Positions 1-5,266 of a stretch of DNA of 5,599 nt are shown in pieces. Source of the DNA: an uncultured Intrasporangium sp. GTDB taxonomy: Bacteria; Actinomycetota; Actinomycetes; Actinomycetales; Dermatophilaceae. Position 1 is the first letter of the stretch. Each line of letters starts with the position of its first letter. The translations under genes were made by a program, and so were the position numbers. The notes under the pieces are model-generated. The model was not told the origin of the DNA. It saw nothing but the letters and a program-made list of their open reading frames with translations, and ran no database searches. Location: contig CALMNV010000272.1 of the NCBI GenBank assembly GCA_937873285.1, positions 1-5,599 of the forward strand. Reading direction: 5' to 3'.

Positions 1-1278
1 TGCTGCGCTGACGGGTGCGCGCGTGCCCTTGCCGACGCCCGGGTCGGTCGTGCCGACCCAGAACTCCGCGGCCTGCAGCCCCGGCTCGCTCACCGGCGCG
101 CTCAGCGTGACCGTCTCCGAGCCGGCCGTCGGGCTCGGCGACGCGGTGAGGCTGCCGAGCACCGGTGCCACCTTGTCGACGACGAGCGACACGCTTGCGT
201 TGGTGCCGGTGAGGCTTCCCCAGCTCCCGGCCGCGTCCTGCCCGCGGACGACGACGCGGTGCGTGCCGTTGGCGAGCGTGCGCACCTGGGAGAGGGGAAG
301 CAACCCGTAGACCGACTCCGAGGAGGAGTCGAGCGCCCCGTCGACGGGCAGCAGCTGCAGCCCGCTTCCGCCGGGAAGGTTCGTCGACGCGGGGTCGAGG
401 AACGCCTCGGCGTCCCTGACCACGCTCTGGGCACCACCCCTGGCGTCGAGGTCCTCGATGATCGCGGAGATGTAGAGATAGCCGGGGTTGCTCTTGTCGG
501 CGATGACACCGTTCGTCGGGTTGGGCCCGACGGAGGCGGCCACCACGCCGGGCGCCGTCAGGTCGACGGCCAAGGTGACGTCGAGCGGCGGCCCCCACAG
601 GCCGAGGGAGTTGCGGCTGTGCACGAAGACGTGGCTGTCACCCTCGCCGAGCGCCGCGACGGTGGCGGCCGGGATGCTGGCCGTCTCGCTGACGACGGTC
701 GCCGACCGGTTGAGGGCCATCGGCGTCCCGGTGCCGTTGCTGCCGACGGCGCCGAGGAAGTACTCGCCTGCGGTGATCGTGCCGCCGGCCGCGCTGTCGT
801 CGCCGGTGGCTCGCACCGTCACGTCGGCGGACCCGTTCGACGGCACCGGGCTCACGGAGCCGGCGGTCGTCGAGGGGCCGGTCTTGGGCAGGTTGAGCAC
901 CACCGAGCCGATGACGCCCCAGTTCCCGGCGGTGTCCCGGCCCCGGACATACACGACGTGCTTGCCTGCGTCGAGGCAGCTGAGGGCGACGGCCGGCGGC
1001 GTCGAGTCGCACGCGGCCGGCGCGACGGGGAGGGCGGGGATGGTGCCCGTCACCGCGACCGTGACGTCGGTGCCGAACGCGCCGGTCGTGGAAGAGGACT
1101 GCGCCATCGGGACTCCGAAGCCGGCGCCGGTCGTCACCGCGTCGTCGACGACGAGCTCGGCGGCATCCACCTTGCTCCCACCCGTGGTCGTGTCGCTCAC
1201 CCGGGCGGTGACCGTGACGTCCGCCAGCCCGTTGGAGGGGTTGGGCGAGGCCGCGATCGCCGTGGAGACCGGGCCGAC
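1..1278 (-). repeat. Ig-like domain repeats within MCO-C (at least four, last one cut)
   Basis: Within MCO-C the unit recurs at spacings of about 132, 106 and 130 residues. Starts to compare are AASPNPSNGLADVTVTA, GSVSPVPSNGSADVTVRA, ASVGPNPTNGVIAD and TASPSPTAGSETVTLSA. Ends to compare are HVVYVRGRDTAGNWG, HVFVHSRNSLGLWG and HRVVVRGQDAAGSWG. The copies are diverged at protein level. Such repeats usually space or anchor extracellular proteins or bind carbohydrate or other proteins. I cannot assign a named family with certainty. Confidence 0.7.
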
Positions 1279-2514
1279 GTCGTCGGTGCTCGGGGGTGGA
1301 GCCGCGGTGTCGAGGAAGGTCAGCATGCCCCCGAAGGCGACGCTGAGGGGGTCGTTGGTGGCCTGGCCGTTGTTGTCGAGGCGGCTCGTGGACTCGTAGA
1401 GCGCCACCTTCGCCTCTGGGCCCGTCGGCATGGTCACAGTGGCGTCGAGCGTCATCCCGGGCTCCACCGACGCGACCACGGACGGCTCGGGCTGGCGCAG
1501 GGCGTGGCCGTCCTCGGCGATCTGGGTCTGCGTGCCGCCGAGCAGGCTCATCGGGTGCGGCTCGGAGCCGGCGTTGACATAGCGCAGCAGCACCCTGCGG
1601 CCCTGGTCGGTCGCGATCGGGTCGCTGGACGGGAACGGCTTGCCGTTGAGCAGCCGGTAGCGCGAGCGGAACAGCCGCATGTCGAACCCCGCCGGGTTCG
1701 CGTTGAGCGCCGGGTCGATCTCGCTCAGCACGACGACCGCCTCGTCGTCGTAGGCCGCGCCGTAGGCGGTGCCTCCGGCGGTGCCGCCCTCCAGCACGAC
1801 GAGCGCTCCCGCCAGACCCATGGCCACCTGACGGGCACCGCCCGCGGTGTGGCCGGCCTCGTAGAGGAAGGTGCCCGCCCGGCTGGCGGTGAAGGTGTAT
1901 GCCGCCGAGCCCCCGGGCGGCACGCCGGCCTCCTGGGCCGCGGCCGAGAGGCCGGCCGTGATGGTCGATGCCCGCTGCCCGGGAAGGGCGAGCGACGTCG
2001 GCTCGGCCAGCGCGTTGTGCAAGGTGATGGTGACCCGGTCGCCCTGGGTGACGACGAGCACCGGCCCGGGTGCGTTCGCCGAGCCGGGCGCGCCGGTCGT
2101 GGAGTAGCCCCAGATCGGGATGCTCGTCCCGAGCACCTGGTTGGTGCCGGCCATCGCCCACAGGTCGCAGCCCACGGTGCCCGACCCACTGCTCGTGCAC
2201 CCGCTCGGCGCGAGCCGACCCACGGCCGCGGCGGCGGGCCTGGGGGCCACCGCCGGTCGCCCGGCCGGGATGGCCACCGGGCGGCGCGTCGACGCCACAA
2301 CGGGCCTGCCGGCCGAGGCAGCGACCCAGGGGGGGCCGGCGGTGTCGGGGTGCGGCGCCCCGACCGTGCCCGCAGCTGCCGCGGCGGGGCTCACGCCGGC
2401 GGCGAGCGCCATGGCACCGAGGCCGACGGCGAGCGCGGCCGCAAGGCGGCGGCGCAGCCGTCCCGGGACGTCGCCGCGACGGACCCGGCTGCTGGGCGAG
2501 GTGTGCGTGGTCAT
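1..2514 (-). CDS. Secreted copper-poor two-cupredoxin protein with C-terminal Ig-like repeats (MCO-C), 3' end outside window
   Basis: The frame is open from ATG 2514 to the left edge: 838 codons with no stop, so the C-terminus is missing. An Arg-rich n-region (10-23) and a hydrophobic stretch (24-42) ending in an Ala run form a Sec-type signal peptide. An Ala/Pro-rich linker follows to about residue 100, then C106 and C116. Cupredoxin domain 1 (about 110-245) shares the LHNxLxEPTS.x.PGQ pattern with MCO-B. Domain 2 (about 250-405) shares RYVNAG and ends FGGMLTFL. Copper ligands are nearly all gone: EPTSLALPG for HxHG, YEAG for HCH, HPMSLLGG (H320 only) for HPHG, and no HSH. Four Ig-like repeats follow, beginning near residues 413, 545, 651 and 781, the last one truncated. 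Each starts with a Pro-rich 'SPNPSNG..DVTV' strand, and the complete ones end 'G.H.V.VRG.D.AG.WG'. The protein looks like a dead paralogue of A and B acting as a structural or anchoring subunit; its cell-wall attachment, if any, lies off the window. Confidence 0.9.
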   Translation of the reverse strand, partial: MTTHTSPSSRVRRGDVPGRLRRRLAAALAVGLGAMALAAGVSPAAAAAGTVGAPHPDTAGPPWVAASAGRPVVASTRRPVAIPAGRPAVAPRPAAAAVGRLAPSGCTSSGSGTVGCDLWAMAGTNQVLGTSIPIWGYSTTGAPGSANAPGPVLVVTQGDRVTITLHNALAEPTSLALPGQRASTITAGLSAAAQEAGVPPGGSAAYTFTASRAGTFLYEAGHTAGGARQVAMGLAGALVVLEGGTAGGTAYGAAYDDEAVVVLSEIDPALNANPAGFDMRLFRSRYRLLNGKPFPSSDPIATDQGRRVLLRYVNAGSEPHPMSLLGGTQTQIAEDGHALRQPEPSVVASVEPGMTLDATVTMPTGPEAKVALYESTSRLDNNGQATNDPLSVAFGGMLTFLDTAAPPPSTDDVGPVSTAIAASPNPSNGLADVTVTARVSDTTTGGSKVDAAELVVDDAVTTGAGFGVPMAQSSSTTGAFGTDVTVAVTGTIPALPVAPAACDSTPPAVALSCLDAGKHVVYVRGRDTAGNWGVIGSVVLNLPKTGPSTTAGSVSPVPSNGSADVTVRATGDDSAAGGTITAGEYFLGAVGSNGTGTPMALNRSATVVSETASIPAATVAALGEGDSHVFVHSRNSLGLWGPPLDVTLAVDLTAPGVVAASVGPNPTNGVIADKSNPGYLYISAIIEDLDARGGAQSVVRDAEAFLDPASTNLPGGSGLQLLPVDGALDSSSESVYGLLPLSQVRTLANGTHRVVVRGQDAAGSWGSLTGTNASVSLVVDKVAPVLGSLTASPSPTAGSETVTLSAPVSEPGLQAAEFWVGTTDPGVGKGTRAPVSAA

Positions 2515-2520
2515 CGCCGA

Positions 2521-2524
2521 CTCC
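2521..2524 (-). promoter_or_regulatory. Ribosome binding site of MCO-C, abutting the MCO-B stop
   Basis: On the minus strand the MCO-B stop and the Shine-Dalgarno run together as TGAGGAG, then six bases (TCGGCG), then ATG 2514. Only 10 bp separate the genes, so translational coupling of B and C is likely. Confidence 0.7.
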
Positions 2525-3823
2525 TCAGTTCGCTGCGCAGCCGGCGGGCGGGTCGATGCGGAAGACCGTCATCATGCCGCCGAAGGTTGCGCCGTAGTTG
2601 GTCGCCTGCTGAAGCGCGTGGCTGTGCGCGATGTGGTAGTACTCGCCGCACTGGTTGAACGAGGTCATGTTGGCCGGCAGCGCGTTCTTCTTCCCCAGGT
2701 ACGGGCTCTCGCTGAACCACGAGTCCGTGCCGACGAGGAGCTGGTCGGTGATGACCGGCAGCTCGGTGGGGACGGGGTTGGTGGCGGGGTCCCATTGCTC
2801 GACGTCGCGCCAGTCCATGAGCGCGTCGAGGCTTTGGCCGGGCTTGACGTCGAGGAGGAACTTGGAGTACGAGAGGTCCTCCCCCGCCGTGCCCTCGAGC
2901 GGTCGGCCGTCCTTGTTGATCACCCGCTCGTCGCTGCCGTGCGGGTGGAACGGGTAGTTGACCGTGCCGGCGTTGACGTAGCGGATGACGGCCGGTCTCG
3001 GGTTGGTCGTGGCGTCCCAGGGCTGGATGTGCACGAGTGCGCCGTACGGCTGGTTGGGCAGCCACGACGCGTTGTTCGGCGCGAGGGTGTCGGGCATGCT
3101 GCGGCCGTTGATCATGAAGTAGCGGGGGTTGTATGCGCTCCAGTCGACCGGCTCTGCCCGCTCGACGGCCAGGTGCACCTCGGGGTCGACCTCGGAGAGC
3201 AGGAAGACATACTCCCGGCCCGGGTTGAAGACCGAGTCGGGTCGGTTGTTGACCTGACCGGGGCGGCCGGACGGGCGCACGACGAGCGCGCCGTAGAGAC
3301 CCATCTGCCGCTGCTTGCGCACATCCGTGCCGCTCGAGTAGAGGTAGGTGCCCGGGGAGCCGGCGGTGAAGGTGTAGGTGACCGACCCGCTGGCGGCGTC
3401 CGCCGCCTGCACCAGCGAGGTCAGCGACCCACCGGAGTCGAACTGCGGTTGGGCCGGGTTGCCGTCGGCCTTCACCGCGGTCTGCCCGGGAAAGATCATC
3501 GAGGTCGGCTCCGGCAGCCGGTTGTGGAGGATGACGGTGACCGGCTTGCCGGACTCGACGCACAGCGTCGGCCCGGGCAGCTGGAAGCTGCGGGTGCTCA
3601 TCCCATAGCTCCAGCTGAGGATCGAGTTGCCGTCGGGCGTGGTGACATAGCCGCTGCGAGCGGTGAGGGAGAAGGTCTGCTGGGCGTTGGCCTCGCAGAG
3701 CAGCCCCTCGGACGGTGCGGCGACAGCGCCGGTGGATGTGGTCAGGGCTGCGGCGGCAAGGGCGAGCGTGGCGGCCGCGGTGGCGGCGACGGCACGGGCG
3801 CGGCGGGTGCTGAGAAGTCACAT
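2525..3823 (-). CDS. Secreted two-cupredoxin protein carrying the complementary half of a trinuclear Cu site (MCO-B); nonsense at codon 2
   Basis: Counting from ATG 3823 there are 432 codons before the stop. Codons 3-35 give a Sec signal peptide (LLSTRRARAVAATAAATLAL, then AAAA and a GAVA-AP cleavage region). Domain 1 (about 55-190) keeps the cupredoxin framework but has lost copper ligands: PTSMIFPG replaces HTLHWHG of MCO-A, and YLYSSGTDVRKQRQMGL replaces its HCH motif. Domain 2 (about 205-425) has YPFHPHG (H293, H295) and YYHIAHSHALQQ (H397, H400, H402). By family knowledge these are the type 2/3 motifs of a laccase half that lacks type 1 copper. It ends FGGMMTVFRI, like MCO-A. Alone it could not act as an oxidase; with MCO-A the eight trinuclear His are complete. 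C43 and C88 may pair. Because codon 2 is TGA, the first standard start is ATG 3601 (codon 75), which has GGAG seven bases upstream. That 358-residue product would lack the signal peptide and the first strands. The gene may therefore be intact (if the TGA is an error), crippled, or cytosolic. Confidence 0.85.
3818..3820 (-). other. In-frame TGA at codon 2 of MCO-B
   Basis: The minus strand reads ATG TGA CTT CTC AGC ACC CGC CGC. The frame after the TGA encodes a textbook Sec signal peptide and continues without interruption into MCO-B, with no other ATG, GTG or TTG until codon 75. A single C-to-T change (CGA to TGA) would explain it and would restore an MRLLSTRRARA start. It could be a true null mutation, a sequencing or assembly error, or a minimal start-stop element. 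The sequence alone does not separate these. Confidence 0.85.
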
Positions 3824-3828
3824 CGAGG

Positions 3829-3834
3829 TCCTCC
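3829..3834 (-). promoter_or_regulatory. Strong ribosome binding site GGAGGA of MCO-B
   Basis: On the minus strand GGAGGA (3834-3829) lies five bases before ATG 3823-3821, in the 16-bp gap after the MCO-A stop. The ATG is in frame with an intact signal peptide and the rest of MCO-B, which marks it as the ancestral start. A GTG at 3821-3819 is also at usable distance but opens a different, non-homologous frame. Confidence 0.75.
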
Positions 3835-3839
3835 GGGCG

Positions 3840-5120
3840 TCACGTGTTGGGCAGGGCCTGGGGCGGGTAGGTGCCCGGTGGGCCCACGCGGAGGACGGTC
3901 ATCATCCCGCCCCAGCCCGGACCACCCCCGTTGCCGAGATAGGAGAAGCGCCGGTCGTAGAAGAGGAACTCGCCGACCCGGTCGGGGCGCACGAGCACGT
4001 CCCGGCTCTCGCCGGGGCCGACGTCGACGGTGTTGGTCACCCGGTAGCCGGACACCCCGTCCCTTCCGCGGAGCAGGCTGGCGTCCTTGGCGATGACCTG
4101 CAGGTCGACGTTGTCCATCGTCATGGCGTGGTTCTGGAAGCCGAGGTTCGCCAGCCGCAGCAGCACGGTCTCACCGACGTTGCAGGTCAGCAGCGAGGAG
4201 ATGGGCTGGTACTGCAGCCTGCCCGCCGTCGCCACAAGCGGGTCGCCGTTCGGCGCGGTCGTGTCGGGATATCCGCGGCCGTTGAGCAGCCAGAAGCTGG
4301 GGTCGTAGTCCGTCCAGTCGCTGACCTGGATGTGGGCGTCGCGGTAGTGTGCCGCCGACCACAGCTCCGTGAGCAGGAAGCCGAACTCGCGGTCGTAGCG
4401 GGTGCTGCCGTCGCCGTCGTTGTAGGCGTACTGCGTGCCGAGCGGGTCGTTGCCGACAGGCGACCGGTTCTGCTTCGGGCGCACGAACACCATGCCGGTC
4501 ATCCCCATCTGCACGTGCTCGACGTCCTCGAAGTGGCAGTGGTACATGTACGTCCCGGGGTCGTGAGGCCGGTAGAAGTAGGACAGGTCCCGGCCGATCG
4601 GCACCGCCATCGACAGTTCGGGCACCCCGTCGAAGAGCGGAATGGCGTTGCGGAAGCCGTGCCAGTGCAGGGTGTGCCCGTCGAAGAGGTCCGGGCGCTG
4701 CACGAGGCCGAGGTTGCTCAGCGTGATGGTGATGTCGTCCTCCTCGTCGAAGACGAGCATCGGCGCGCTGCTCTGGGCCTTGCCCCGCTGCGCGGCCACC
4801 TGGGCGTCCGACATGCCGGTGACGTCACGGAAGCCGAAGACGTAGGTGTCGAACCCCGACGGCGCCAGGCTGTCGGGAAAGAACGGCGGGTCTGCCGGCG
4901 AGCCCGACGGCATACTGACCCATCCGTCCGTGCCGGCCAGGTGGACGGTGCGGACCTGGCCCCCACCGGGGGTGGTCGCCGCCGCGGCGCCGGTTGATGC
5001 CGCCCTCGCGACGGGGCCGGTCATCAGGCGGGACCCGAGCAGTGCCCCGCCGACGGCGCCCGCGCCGCCGAGCAGCACGGCGCGGCGGCCCGGGCGGTGC
5101 GAGGAGAAGGTCTGGTCCAT
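3840..5120 (-). CDS. Tat-exported two-cupredoxin multicopper oxidase subunit with the type 1 Cu site and half of the trinuclear site (MCO-A)
   Basis: From ATG 5120 the product has 426 residues. Residues 8-13 (HRPGRR) followed by a hydrophobic, Gly/Ala-rich stretch (14-33) and an ARAAS-like cleavage region near 38-42 form a twin-arginine signal. This fits a copper enzyme folded before export. Cupredoxin domain 1 (about 90-215) carries HTLHWHG (H149, H152, H154) and YHCHFEDVEHVQMGM (H194, C195, H196, H202, M205/M207). By family knowledge these supply type 1 copper (H149, C195, H202, Met) and four His of the type 2/3 trinuclear cluster. Domain 2 (about 245-415) keeps the cupredoxin ending GGMMTVL but has NHAMTMDN where HxH is expected and FLFYDRRF in place of HCH/HSH, so it cannot complete the cluster. 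The protein is therefore incomplete as a laccase on its own. The likely partner is MCO-B, 16 bp downstream. The YVFGFRDVTG and FDGVPELSM segments resemble large metal-oxidase-type multicopper oxidases more than fungal laccases. The substrate is unknown. Confidence 0.92.
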   Translation of the reverse strand: MDQTFSSHRPGRRAVLLGGAGAVGGALLGSRLMTGPVARAASTGAAAATTPGGGQVRTVHLAGTDGWVSMPSGSPADPPFFPDSLAPSGFDTYVFGFRDVTGMSDAQVAAQRGKAQSSAPMLVFDEEDDITITLSNLGLVQRPDLFDGHTLHWHGFRNAIPLFDGVPELSMAVPIGRDLSYFYRPHDPGTYMYHCHFEDVEHVQMGMTGMVFVRPKQNRSPVGNDPLGTQYAYNDGDGSTRYDREFGFLLTELWSAAHYRDAHIQVSDWTDYDPSFWLLNGRGYPDTTAPNGDPLVATAGRLQYQPISSLLTCNVGETVLLRLANLGFQNHAMTMDNVDLQVIAKDASLLRGRDGVSGYRVTNTVDVGPGESRDVLVRPDRVGEFLFYDRRFSYLGNGGGPGWGGMMTVLRVGPPGTYPPQALPNT

Positions 5121-5126
5121 CACGGG

Positions 5127-5130
5127 CTCC
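5127..5130 (-). promoter_or_regulatory. Ribosome binding site of MCO-A
   Basis: On the minus strand GGAG is followed by six bases (CCCGTG) and then the ATG at 5120-5118. The spacing is good and matches that of MCO-C. Together with the Tat signal that begins directly after this ATG, it supports this start over upstream in-frame candidates. Confidence 0.65.
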
Positions 5131-5180
5131 ACGTGTGTCTCGGTGGTCGGCGCTGGCGGGGCCGGGAGGCGAGCACCTCC

Positions 5181-5200
5181 GGGCTGGGCTGGGCTGGGCT
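5181..5200. repeat. GGGCT x4 pentanucleotide tandem repeat
   Basis: Four exact copies of GGGCT run from 5181 to 5200 and are followed by GG. The tract lies between the upstream stop and the MCO-A ribosome binding site. A 5-bp unit would change the reading frame if its copy number slipped, which matters only if the longer MCO-A start is used. Short tracts like this also arise by chance in DNA of this composition, so no function is claimed. Confidence 0.6.
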
Positions 5201-5216
5201 GGCGCTGGGCGTCCGG

Positions 5217-5263
5217 CTCCCGGGGCGCGGGGGGGTGGTCATGGGGGACACGCGCCCCGGGAG
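5217..5263 (-). terminator. Perfect 13-bp inverted repeat just after the upstream stop codon (possible terminator, attenuator or operator)
   Basis: The arms at 5217-5229 (CTCCCGGGGCGCG) and 5251-5263 (CGCGCCCCGGGAG) are exact reverse complements around a 21-nt loop. The stem starts three bases after the TGA of the upstream gene and ends about 97 bases before the MCO-A start. No T-run follows it on the minus strand, so it is not a classical intrinsic terminator. U-less hairpins are proposed to terminate or attenuate transcription in high-GC actinomycetes. It could equally be an mRNA-stability hairpin or a regulator site. The repeat is seen directly; its role is inferred. Confidence 0.4.
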
Positions 5264-5266
5264 GGT

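Larger units (their letters stand above)
5121..5266. other. Intergenic region between the beta-helix-tail gene and MCO-A
   Basis: This 146-bp stretch holds the 13-bp inverted repeat, four copies of GGGCT, a smaller hairpin (GGAGG and CCTCC arms at 5165-5169 and 5176-5180), and the MCO-A ribosome binding site. I see no convincing -35/-10 pair on the minus strand. The MCO-A frame is open across the region and includes an ATG at 5270-5268 that overlaps the upstream stop in an ATGA arrangement with an AGGTGA upstream. Starting there would add 50 mostly Pro/Ala residues before the Tat signal, so I treat the region as non-coding. Confidence 0.55.

Noticed and set aside
638..2200. 520-codon minus-strand frame inside MCO-C
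   Set aside because: It is an out-of-frame reading of MCO-C, rich in His/Arg/Gly. The in-register frame from ATG 2514 continues through the whole region to the window edge and carries the conserved motifs.
259..2658. 799-codon open frame on the plus strand opposite MCO-C
   Set aside because: It is a GC-driven shadow in the same codon register as MCO-C: Arg/Gly/Val-rich, no recognisable domain or signal. The minus-strand frame gives clear cupredoxin and Ig-like sequence with a good ribosome binding site.
2511..3821. Minus-strand frame starting at GTG 3821, considered as the MCO-B start
   Set aside because: The GTG is at usable distance from GGAGGA, but the frame encodes Arg/Pro/His-rich nonsense and runs out of register past the MCO-B stop. 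Only a one-base indel could join it to MCO-B; a substitution in codon 2 after ATG 3823 is simpler.
2120..4997. Long plus-strand frames at 2120-4096 and 3663-4997
   Set aside because: They lie opposite MCO-A, MCO-B and the gene junctions, span real gene boundaries, and have low-complexity composition with no family resemblance.
5120..5242. 40-codon minus-strand frame ending TGATG on the MCO-A start, as a possible leader peptide
   Set aside because: It has no clear ribosome binding site and is Pro/Ser/Arg-rich. Such frames are common by chance in this composition, and nothing suggests conserved attenuation.
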